From the NCBI GenBank assembly GCA_003246035.1, contig QKBP01000065.1:1-59143 (forward strand): 59,143 nt of DNA, written 5' to 3'. How positions within the stretch are numbered: the first letter of the stretch is position 1; each line of letters opens with the position of its first letter. Under the pieces are notes generated by a model. The model had not been told where the DNA came from and ran no database searches. It saw only the letters and a list, made by a program, of their open reading frames with translations. Below, piece after piece: positions 53,146 to 59,143 of this stretch. Position numbers and translations under genes: made by a program. Origin of the DNA: Desulfuromonadaceae bacterium (lineage in GTDB: Bacteria > Desulfobacterota > Desulfuromonadia > Desulfuromonadales > SZUA-401).

Positions 53146-53892
53146 ATGACGCAGCAAGGTGACCTGACTTTCTGGGTGGCATTCCTCTACGGATTCCTAT
53201 CGTTTATCTCCCCCTGTGTTCTCCCTCTGATCCCCAGCTACATGGCGTTCATCACCGGCCTGTCGTTTGCACAACTCAACGTGGAGAAGCCTGGGGCCAA
53301 GGTGCGTGTCTCGGTCCTGCTCCATGCCGGGGTCTTCGTTCTCGGTTTTTCGGCGGTCTTCGTAGCCCTGGGCGGGCTTGCCGGGATGGCCTCCGAAACC
53401 CTGCGTGCTTCCCTCGAGGAGGGGATCTACTGGGTTCAGAAGGTCGGTGGCGTGCTGATTTTCCTGTTCGGCCTGCACATGAGCGGGATACTGCCGTTTC
53501 ACGCCCTTCTCGGAGAAAAGCGCCACCATTTTCATAACAAGCCCCAAGGCTTTATCGGCACCTTCCTGGTCGGCCTGGCGTTTGCTGCAGGCTGGACCCC
53601 GTGTATCGGCCCGATTCTCGGAAGCATTCTGATGATGGTCGCCGGCACCGAGAGTGATTATCTCAAGGGGATGGAGTTGCTCGCCGTCTACTCGCTGGGC
53701 CTTGGACTCCCCTTTATTTTCGCCGGGCTGCTCTTTCATGAGTTTCTCGTCTTCTTCAATCGCTTCAAACGCTACATCCGCTTGACTGAAATTGTCGCCG
53801 GGGTGCTGATGATGGCGGTCGGCATTCTGCTCTTCTTCGACCTGCTCGGTCGTCTGACCGGGTACATGTACCGACTCTTCCCTTTACAGTAA
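53146..53892 (+). CDS. CcdA/DsbD-type transmembrane thiol transporter
   Basis: 248 residues, six or more membrane segments. FLYGFLSFISPCVLPLIPSY and FAAGWTPCIGPILGSILMM hold the two membrane cysteines (SPCVLP and TPCIGP) that pass reducing equivalents from cytosolic thioredoxin. It has no DsbD-like alpha or gamma domain. Together with the upstream TlpA protein it forms a thiol-reduction route to the periplasm, relevant to heme attachment in multiheme cytochromes. The gap to the upstream gene is 2 bases. Confidence 0.93.
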   Translation: MTQQGDLTFWVAFLYGFLSFISPCVLPLIPSYMAFITGLSFAQLNVEKPGAKVRVSVLLHAGVFVLGFSAVFVALGGLAGMASETLRASLEEGIYWVQKVGGVLIFLFGLHMSGILPFHALLGEKRHHFHNKPQGFIGTFLVGLAFAAGWTPCIGPILGSILMMVAGTESDYLKGMELLAVYSLGLGLPFIFAGLLFHEFLVFFNRFKRYIRLTEIVAGVLMMAVGILLFFDLLGRLTGYMYRLFPLQ

Positions 53893-53908
53893 AAATACGA
53901 TTTGTTGC

Positions 53909-53938
53909 TTGACAGCGGATGCGAACTTCTCTTAATTT
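53909..53938 (+). promoter_or_regulatory. Promoter of the fur-feo operon
   Basis: TTGACA (53909-53914) and TAATTT (53933-53938) are separated by 18 bases. The -10 element lies inside the Fur box. Confidence 0.7.
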
Positions 53939-53959
53939 GAAAATCATTTTCAATTTAAG
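53931..53959. promoter_or_regulatory. Fur box overlapping the -10 of the iron operon
   Basis: A 29-base palindrome: CTTAATTTGAAAAT at 53931-53944, central C, ATTTTCAATTTAAG at 53946-53959, with one mismatched pair. TTGAAAATCATTTTCAA matches the Fur consensus pattern of alternating A/T-rich hexamers. It covers the -10 and the likely transcription start, so Fur-Fe would repress its own gene and feoB. Confidence 0.85.
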
Positions 53960-53970
53960 AGGGGAGGCGT

Positions 53971-54393
53971 ATGGAGCGCAAGCAACAGTTCAGGGAGTTT
54001 CTCGCTCAACAGGGACTCAAGTCGACCAATCAGCGTGAAATTATCCTCGATGAATTTCTCAAGAGCGACTCGCACCTGTCGACCGAGGACATGTACTTGC
54101 GGTTGCGCAAGAAGCACCCGAATATCGGCTATGCAACCGTGCATCGGACGCTCAAGCTCTTCTCGGCCTGCGGGATTGCTGCCGAGCGGCAATTCGGTGA
54201 CGGTCAAACCCGTTACGAACGAACCAGCGAAGAGGAACACCACGATCATCTGATCTGTACCCGCTGCGGCACGATACTCGAGTTCGAGGACCCGGAGATC
54301 GAACGCCTGCAGGAGGCCGTCGCCCGGCAATACCAGTTCACCATCATGCGTCATCGCCTCGAAATCTACGGTGTCTGCAGCAAGTGCCAGTAA
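53971..54393 (+). CDS. fur: Fur-family transcriptional regulator
   Basis: 140 residues. FLAQQGLKSTNQREIIL starts the winged helix, LSTEDMYLRLRKKHPNIGYATVHRTLKLF is the recognition region, EEHHDHLICTRCGTILEFEDPEIE holds HHDH and the first CxxC, and the C-terminus CSKCQ the second CxxC (structural zinc). Iron, zinc and peroxide sensors share this form; the Fur box and feoB downstream favour iron. GGGAGG lies 4-5 bases before the ATG. Confidence 0.93.
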   Translation: MERKQQFREFLAQQGLKSTNQREIILDEFLKSDSHLSTEDMYLRLRKKHPNIGYATVHRTLKLFSACGIAAERQFGDGQTRYERTSEEEHHDHLICTRCGTILEFEDPEIERLQEAVARQYQFTIMRHRLEIYGVCSKCQ

Positions 54394-54445
54394 GCTTTTG
54401 ATCCTCGTTGAATTCAGAGCCTATTTAGGAAAGAGTGTTTAGCCC

Positions 54446-56398
54446 ATGAGCACCCCCTCCGAAAGCTGCCCACGGGTCGTCCTGGTCGGCAACCCCAATG
54501 TCGGCAAGAGCGTGCTGTTCAATGCCCTGACCGGCGCGTACACGACCGTTTCAAATTATCCCGGTACGTCGGTCGAAATCTCGCGTGGTTACACTGATAT
54601 CCGCGAACGCCGGTACGAGGTGCTCGACACCCCCGGTATGTACTCGCTTCTCCCGATCAGCGAAGAGGAGCGTGTCGCACAGCGTATTCTGCTCAAGGAG
54701 TCGGCCGATGTGGTCCTGCACGTGGTCGATGCCCGTAATCTTGAGCGCATGCTGCCGATGACACTGCAGCTGGCCGAAGCGGGTCTGCCGCTGATTCTGG
54801 TGGTAAATATCCTCGACGAGGCCAAGCGGCTCGGGATCGAGATTGATCTCGGCGTTTTGCAGGAGCGACTCGGCATCCCGGTTGTCGGAACTGTCATGGC
54901 CAAGCGTCAGGGGTTGGCCGAGCTGAAGACGGCTATATACCAATACGAATCCTATCGACCGTTCTATCCATATGCGACGGACCTGGAACGCGATATCTGC
55001 AAGGTCGCCGCGCTGCTTAACGGTGACTATCGCTTCTCTGCTCGTGCCATGTCGATTCTGCTGATGAAGAAGGATCTGGAGGTCACCCGTCTGGTCGAAC
55101 AGCAGGAGGGGGTTGGTTTCCCCGCGGTGCGCGAGATGGTGAGGGATATCACCTTTGAGCGACGAGCCGATTTGCATCTGCGCATCAATCTGGAACGTCG
55201 TCGTGTTGTGTCGGGAATCCTCGAGGGCGTGATCCGTGAGGTGGCCCCCAAGAGAATCTCGTTTGCCGACTGGCTTTCGCATCTATCGATCGATCCCTGG
55301 ACCGGTATACCGTTGCTGCTGGTGGTGCTCTATTTCGGACTCTACCAGTTTGTCGGCGGATTCGGGGCGGGAACGGTCGTCGATTTCCTCGAGGGGACGA
55401 TCTTCGAGGAGCACGTCAACCCCTGGTTCATTGCGCTCGCGGATCGCTGGGTCACCTGGGCATGGCTGCATGAACTGTTAGTGGGCGAGTACGGGATCTT
55501 TACCCTTGCGGTCCGCTATGCTGTGGCCCTGGTGATGCCGATCGTCGGGACCTTTTTCATCGCTTTTTCGATTCTGGAAGATTCGGGGTATTTCCCGCGC
55601 CTGGCCATGCTGGTCGACCGGGTCCTGAAAATGATCGGTCTTAACGGCCGTGCTGTGATCCCGATGGTTCTCGGTTTCGGCTGCGATACCATGGCCACGA
55701 TGGTGACACGAACCCTCGAGTCGAAGCGCGAGCGTGTCATAGCAACCGTACTGCTGGCTCTCGCGATCCCTTGCAGCGCCCAGCTCGGGGTGATTCTGGC
55801 GCTCCTTTCGGGGGTGCCGGGGACGTTGACGGTCTGGCTGGTGGCGATGGTTGTGGTCTTTCTGGTTGTGGGGCTGCTGACGGCGCGCCTGTTGCCAGGA
55901 GAACCGCCGGTTTTCTACATGGAACTGCCGCCGATGCGCATGCCGCAGCTACGCAACGTGGTGGTCAAGACCCTTACCCGCATGCATTGGTATTTTCTCG
56001 AGATTTTCCCTCTGTTCATTCTTGCCTCCGTGCTCCTCTGGGCGGGGAAGGTGTCTGGGGTCCTCGATACGGTGGTGAGCTGGATGCATCCGGTGATGCA
56101 TGCCCTGGGGCTCCCCGGTGAAGCCTCGGCTGCGTTTATCTTCGGTTTCTTCCGTCGCGATTTCGGTGCCGCGGGTCTTTACGACCTGCAGACGGCCGGC
56201 CTGCTCGACCCCCGTCAGTTGACGGTCGCAGCCGTGACACTGACTCTCTTCGTACCCTGTGTGGCCCAGTTCCTGGTGATGAAGAAGGAGCGGGGCTGGA
56301 AAACGGCCTTAAGCATTTTCATTTTTGTCAGCCTACTGGCCTTCGGCGTGGGTGCCGGCCTGAACGTGTTGCTTCTGGCAACAGGGTTGTTAGCATGA
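54446..56398 (+). CDS. feoB: Ferrous iron transporter FeoB
   Basis: 650 residues. N-terminal GTPase: VVLVGNPNVGKSVLFNAL (G1), YPGTSVEI (G2), DTPGMYSLL (G3), NILDEAKRL (G4), then a helical linker (about 165-265), and a transmembrane domain with two Gate motifs: GFGCDTMATMVTR with CSAQLG, and FGFFRRDFGAAGL. It is shorter than E. coli FeoB (773). It imports Fe2+ across the inner membrane. Its stop overlaps the small zinc-ribbon gene by 4 bases. FeoA is not separate but lies as a domain at 56572-57222. Confidence 0.95.
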   Translation: MSTPSESCPRVVLVGNPNVGKSVLFNALTGAYTTVSNYPGTSVEISRGYTDIRERRYEVLDTPGMYSLLPISEEERVAQRILLKESADVVLHVVDARNLERMLPMTLQLAEAGLPLILVVNILDEAKRLGIEIDLGVLQERLGIPVVGTVMAKRQGLAELKTAIYQYESYRPFYPYATDLERDICKVAALLNGDYRFSARAMSILLMKKDLEVTRLVEQQEGVGFPAVREMVRDITFERRADLHLRINLERRRVVSGILEGVIREVAPKRISFADWLSHLSIDPWTGIPLLLVVLYFGLYQFVGGFGAGTVVDFLEGTIFEEHVNPWFIALADRWVTWAWLHELLVGEYGIFTLAVRYAVALVMPIVGTFFIAFSILEDSGYFPRLAMLVDRVLKMIGLNGRAVIPMVLGFGCDTMATMVTRTLESKRERVIATVLLALAIPCSAQLGVILALLSGVPGTLTVWLVAMVVVFLVVGLLTARLLPGEPPVFYMELPPMRMPQLRNVVVKTLTRMHWYFLEIFPLFILASVLLWAGKVSGVLDTVVSWMHPVMHALGLPGEASAAFIFGFFRRDFGAAGLYDLQTAGLLDPRQLTVAAVTLTLFVPCVAQFLVMKKERGWKTALSIFIFVSLLAFGVGAGLNVLLLATGLLA

Positions 56399-56568
56399 AA
56401 TGCGCATTCTGCGGTCGAGAGATTCCTGACGCCCCAGACCCGGAACGAGATCGCTGTGGCGCCTGTCGCGGTGGGTGCCGGAAGGTTCATTGCCCGTCCT
56501 GCGGCTATGCCAATCCGGCGGTTCCTGGATTTTTGAAAAAGTTCCAGAAAGATGATGATAAGGAGTAG
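56395..56568 (+). CDS. 57-residue zinc-ribbon protein in the feo operon
   Basis: Translation from ATG 56395 gives 57 residues ending at TAG 56566-56568. Two short cysteine groups: MKCAFCGREIPD at the N-terminus and CGACRGGCRKVHCPSCGYANP in the middle, eight cysteines in all, then a basic/acidic tail (LKKFQKDDDKE). ATGA overlaps the feoB stop, and the next gene starts 3 bases after its TAG, so it is embedded and translationally coupled. It could be a FeoC-like or iron/zinc-binding accessory protein; the sequence does not show which. It is too short for common gene-calling limits. Confidence 0.8.
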   Translation: MKCAFCGREIPDAPDPERDRCGACRGGCRKVHCPSCGYANPAVPGFLKKFQKDDDKE

Positions 56569-56571
56569 TCG

Positions 56572-57222
56572 ATGAATCTGTCCGATAAGGCTGAAGAGAT
56601 CCTCGAGGCACTGTGGATCGCCACCGAGGAAGAAGGAGACACCGGCGCGTCGTTCGAGCGTCTCGGTGTCGAGAAGGAGAGTGAGGCCCTGGCAGAACTG
56701 CTGGGGATGGCCTATGTCGAGATCAAGCGGGAACGTGTGACCCTCCGCCCCGAGGGGCGCCCCGAAGCGCAGATGACAGTCCGCCGACATCGCTTGTCAG
56801 AGCGTTTGATCATGGATATCCTCGACCTGAAGGGGGCACCGGGCGAAGAGCGGGCCTGCGAGTTCGAACATCTGCTTCATCACGGGGTCGATACCAAGAT
56901 CTGCACCCTTCTCAACCATCCGACAACCTGTCCACACGGTAAGCCGATTCCTCCGGGTAAATGTTGTGAGGAGGCGCGCCGCGAGGGGAGTGTCGGGGTT
57001 GTGCCGATGACCGAAGTTCTTCCCGGCGAGGACGCCGAGATCGCGTATCTGGCGACCACCGATGATAAAAAGATGCAGAAGCTGATGAGCATGGGGGTGT
57101 TGCCGGGCAGCCGCATCTCTCTCGAACGGTCTTTCCCGACGTTTGTCTTCAGCCTCGGGCATTCCGAGTTTGCCATCGATGCTCAGTTGGCCCGGGAGAT
57201 TTTTGTACGCAAAGACGTGTAG
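56572..57222 (+). CDS. DtxR-family metalloregulator fused to a FeoA domain
   Basis: 216 residues. Residues about 1-75: winged helix (LSDKAEEILEALWI). Residues 75-140: metal-binding and dimerisation region with VRRHRLSERLIMDI, EFEHLLHHGVD and CPHGKPIPPG. Residues about 145-216: SH3-like FeoA domain, EVLPGEDAEIAYL, KLMSMGVLPGSRISL, and FAIDAQLAREIFV. DtxR/MntR/IdeR proteins sense Fe2+ or Mn2+. It is encoded after feoB and the zinc-ribbon protein, so the operon has Fur at the start and a second metal sensor at the end. Ends before a perfect terminator. Confidence 0.93.
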   Translation: MNLSDKAEEILEALWIATEEEGDTGASFERLGVEKESEALAELLGMAYVEIKRERVTLRPEGRPEAQMTVRRHRLSERLIMDILDLKGAPGEERACEFEHLLHHGVDTKICTLLNHPTTCPHGKPIPPGKCCEEARREGSVGVVPMTEVLPGEDAEIAYLATTDDKKMQKLMSMGVLPGSRISLERSFPTFVFSLGHSEFAIDAQLAREIFVRKDV

Positions 57223-57244
57223 CCTAGATCTTGGTTGGATCAGG

Positions 57245-57284
57245 CACAAAAACGCTGTCGGATATTACGACAGCGTTTTTGTGT
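57245..57284. terminator. Bidirectional terminator between feo operon and arsR-type gene
   Basis: Perfect 16-bp stem CACAAAAACGCTGTCG/CGACAGCGTTTTTGTG (57245-57260 and 57268-57283), 7-base loop. Confidence 0.9.
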
Positions 57285-57309
57285 ACACGAGCTGGTATGT
57301 TCGAGCGGT

Positions 57310-57600
57310 TCAGCAGGAAGGGTGGCCGAAGATTGAGCCGACAATCTTCTGTGCCACGGGGGAGATAACCTGGTAGAAGACTTCGACCCCTTCGCGGCGC
57401 CCCTCGATGATCCCCTTGTTCTTGAGCAGGGAGAGATGCTGCGACACGGTTGCCTGGGGGAGCCCGAGGCACTCCCAGATTTTTTTGACGTTGCAGGATT
57501 CGGACATCAGACCGGCTACGATTTTGAGGCGCACCGGATGACCGAGAACCTTGAGGATTTCAGCCTCCCGGTCGTATTCTTGCATCTTGTTAAATTCCAT
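57310..57600 (-). CDS. ArsR/SmtB-family transcriptional regulator
   Basis: 96 residues from ATG 57600 (GGTGGGG about 4 bases upstream; GTG 57609 lies within the ribosome site). LKVLGHPVRLKIVAGLMSES then CNVKKIWECLGLPQATVSQHLSLLKNKGI is the winged-helix recognition region, with a wing IEGRREGVEVFYQV. Cysteines at CNVKK, ECLG and the C-terminal GHPSC may bind metalloid or thiol. Sensed ligand unknown. It is divergent from the CaCA antiporter and carries its own operator. Confidence 0.9.
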   Translation of the reverse strand: MEFNKMQEYDREAEILKVLGHPVRLKIVAGLMSESCNVKKIWECLGLPQATVSQHLSLLKNKGIIEGRREGVEVFYQVISPVAQKIVGSIFGHPSC

Positions 57601-57638
57601 ATTCCCCACCCGTTAGTGTCTGACTTAAAGGAATTTTA

Positions 57639-57676
57639 AATATCCGAATATTAAGGATCCAGGGCCGAATTGTCAA
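57639..57676 (-). promoter_or_regulatory. Promoter and operator of the ArsR-type gene
   Basis: On the minus strand TTGACA (57671-57676) and TAATAT (57648-57653) are separated by exactly 17 bases. The -10 is part of the inverted repeat AATAT-CCGA-ATATT (57639-57652), so the product can block its own promoter. Confidence 0.75.
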
Positions 57677-57783
57677 GCTTAGAAATCGCCACAACCCCCC
57701 TTTTTTGCTCAGATTTCTGTTTCGATGCCCGTTGAGAAGTGTTACCCTTGGCCAGCTATCTTAGAAGTTCATGGGGTTAATCG

Positions 57784-58725
57784 ATGGTCGTTGCCGTCAT
57801 CCTGTTTTTTGTCGGTTTGTTGCTGCTTTACTTCGGGGCCGAATATCTGGTCGAGGGGAGTTCGCGTCTCGCGCTCTCTTTCGGGGTGCGTCCTCTGGTG
57901 ATCGGTATGACGATCGTTGCTTTCGCCACCAGCATGCCCGAGCTTCTGGTCACCCTGTTTGCTGCCGTACGCGGCTCAGTCGATCTTGCGGTTGGCAACG
58001 TCGTCGGCTCGAATGTCGCGAATATCGGATTGATCCTTGGCAGTTCAGCACTCGTCGCTCCCCTGGTTGTGGACCGGTCGCTGCTGCGACGCGAACTCCC
58101 CTTCATGCTGCTCGCTTCGCTCCTATTCTGGTTACTGGCCCTGGACCACCTGATCAGTCGCTATGAGGGGGTGGTCCTGCTCGTTGGGCTGGCTGCGTTC
58201 ATCTATTATTGTCTGCGCACCGGCAAGCAGGACCCTCTGGAGATTCCTTCCATCGCCGGAGACGTTCAGAAGGAAAAGCGCTACCGAAAGCGTGATCTGT
58301 TCTATATCGCCGGCGGGATTTTGGCTCTCGGCGTCGGGGCCGAGCTGCTGGTTAACGGTGCCACAACCATTGCGCGCGCCTTTGGCGTCTCGGAACTCGC
58401 GATCGGTCTTTCCGTGGTAGCCTTCGGCACCAGTCTGCCGGAACTCGCTGCATCGATTGTCAGCGCGGTGAAGGGAGAGATCGAGATCAGCGTCGGCAAT
58501 GTGATCGGCAGCAACATCTTCAACATCCTGTTCGTCATCGGCTTGAGTAGCGGTGTCCGCGAGCTCCCTGTACACCCTGACCTGCTGCATTTTCAGTTTC
58601 CGGTCATGCTTCTTGTCGGTGCCGTGCTATACCCTCTGGTGATGCGTCGCCAGCAGCTTAATCGTTTGCACGGCGCGGGATTGATCGCCCTCTACGGGGC
58701 ATTTATTGTAGTATCGTATCTATGA
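57784..58725 (+). CDS. Calcium/sodium antiporter (CaCA family, YrbG-like)
   Basis: 313 residues, about ten membrane segments in two homologous halves. alpha-1 repeat: FATSMPELLVTLFAAVRG and GNVVGSNVANIGLILG; alpha-2 repeat: FGTSLPELAASIVSAVKG and GNVIGSNIFNILFVIG. The acidic residues in SMPE and SLPE are the cation ligands of the family. It exchanges Ca2+ for Na+ (or H+) across the inner membrane. Its stop overlaps the start of the next gene. Confidence 0.94.
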   Translation: MVVAVILFFVGLLLLYFGAEYLVEGSSRLALSFGVRPLVIGMTIVAFATSMPELLVTLFAAVRGSVDLAVGNVVGSNVANIGLILGSSALVAPLVVDRSLLRRELPFMLLASLLFWLLALDHLISRYEGVVLLVGLAAFIYYCLRTGKQDPLEIPSIAGDVQKEKRYRKRDLFYIAGGILALGVGAELLVNGATTIARAFGVSELAIGLSVVAFGTSLPELAASIVSAVKGEIEISVGNVIGSNIFNILFVIGLSSGVRELPVHPDLLHFQFPVMLLVGAVLYPLVMRRQQLNRLHGAGLIALYGAFIVVSYL

Positions 58726-59143
58726 ATCTGACACGTCCCTTTTTCGTAGCCGTACTTTTTCCACTATTGCTGGCCTGTGCTGTGGAGCGCCCCGTACATG
58801 CGCCCACGGAGCCGCGTCTCTCGGTGACCGAAGCAGCGGAAGAACCAGCCGATGTTGACGTGGAGCCATCGCTCGAAAACCTTCCAGGTGAACCTCCCGT
58901 CGGAGATTTGGCCGGCACCGATGCTTTACCTGGCCAGGTAGGAATAAAGCCTTCTGCAGTGAAGCCTGGTGCGGCGCCTCTTCCGGCCTCTCCACGCTTC
59001 GACACGGAATTCTTGCCGCACGGGAATGAACGACTCGATTATGAGGTCGGCTTCCTGTGGTTCGACCGTCTGGCTGATGGAGCGCTCATTCTTGAAAAAA
59101 TTGATGTCGACGGCCATTATCGAGCCGTTTTAGAGGTTACCAC
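58722..59143 (+). CDS. DUF3108-type lipoprotein, N-terminal part (runs off the window)
   Basis: ATG 58722 (ATGA overlap with the antiporter stop) opens 140 codons to the window edge without a stop. The signal sequence FFVAVLFPLLLACAVE ends with a Leu-Leu-Ala-Cys lipobox. A Pro/Glu-rich linker of about 70 residues follows, then NERLDYEVGFLWFDRLADG, the start of a DUF3108 beta domain, a family of periplasmic/outer-membrane proteins related to lipid-binding folds. The 3' end is missing. Reading frames called on the opposite strand here are shadows. Confidence 0.72.
   Translation, partial: MNLTRPFFVAVLFPLLLACAVERPVHAPTEPRLSVTEAAEEPADVDVEPSLENLPGEPPVGDLAGTDALPGQVGIKPSAVKPGAAPLPASPRFDTEFLPHGNERLDYEVGFLWFDRLADGALILEKIDVDGHYRAVLEVT

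Overview
The window looks like a chromosomal segment of a GC-rich, anaerobic deltaproteobacterium of the Desulfuromonadales type (Geobacter, Pelobacter or Desulfuromonas relatives). The evidence is a very large multiheme c-type cytochrome, a class I-type hybrid cluster protein, a PxxKW cysteine-rich protein, a short GNAT-type ArgA, an H2-free anaerobe-style Feo system and many two-component and chemosensory parts. I see no rRNA, tRNA, insertion sequence, prophage or CRISPR array. Gene density is high and no gap between genes exceeds 300 bases.

Layout. 1-145: tail of an LrgB-type membrane protein. 404-7849: a 2481-residue secreted multiheme cytochrome, two heme-rich halves separated by fibronectin-like domains, behind a near-consensus sigma-54 promoter. 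7945-13678: a membrane spermidine-synthase-like protein, the PxxKW protein, a YkgJ/YcgN-like protein, a LysE transporter, a phosphohexomutase and an FmdB zinc ribbon. 13886-20783: a REC-PAS-histidine kinase, hcp (reverse strand), an EVE protein, an AsmA-like protein, a ferritin-like protein and CheW. 20906-34719: mostly housekeeping genes (typA, rarA, nadK, recN, argA, an M23 peptidase, secA, argJ, deoC, deoB), plus an unusual 18-residue repeat protein. 34716-39738: degenerate receiver-PilZ protein, MucR-type regulator, dGTPase, two CheW-like proteins and a receiver protein with a long acidic/proline linker. 39829-42486: valS. 42611-47806: small conserved proteins, a HAD phosphatase, an S4 protein and a reverse-strand overlapping run (AEC transporter, glycosyltransferase, two SAM-dependent enzymes). 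47918-52543: histidine kinase, sigma-54 activator and HtrA protease in overlapping frames, followed by a thioesterase and a zincin. 52622-53892: a TlpA/CcdA thiol-redox pair. 53971-57222: an iron-uptake operon (Fur, FeoB, a 57-residue zinc-ribbon protein, a DtxR-FeoA fusion) with a Fur box over its promoter. 57310-59143: an ArsR regulator with its operator, a CaCA antiporter and the start of a DUF3108 lipoprotein.

How the parts connect. The TlpA/CcdA pair and the large cytochrome both belong to extracytoplasmic redox chemistry. The sigma-54 activator at 49023 and the sigma-54 promoter at 288-303 show that the organism uses RpoN, though nothing here links those two directly. The strongest candidates for less-described biology are the bipartite cytochrome with non-canonical heme-like motifs, the 18-residue repeat protein (22812-23207), the CheW pair with its motif-repeat receiver protein (37412-39738), the pseudo-receiver PilZ protein (34716-35459) and the tiny zinc-ribbon protein inside the feo operon (56395-56568), which is shorter than usual gene-calling cut-offs.
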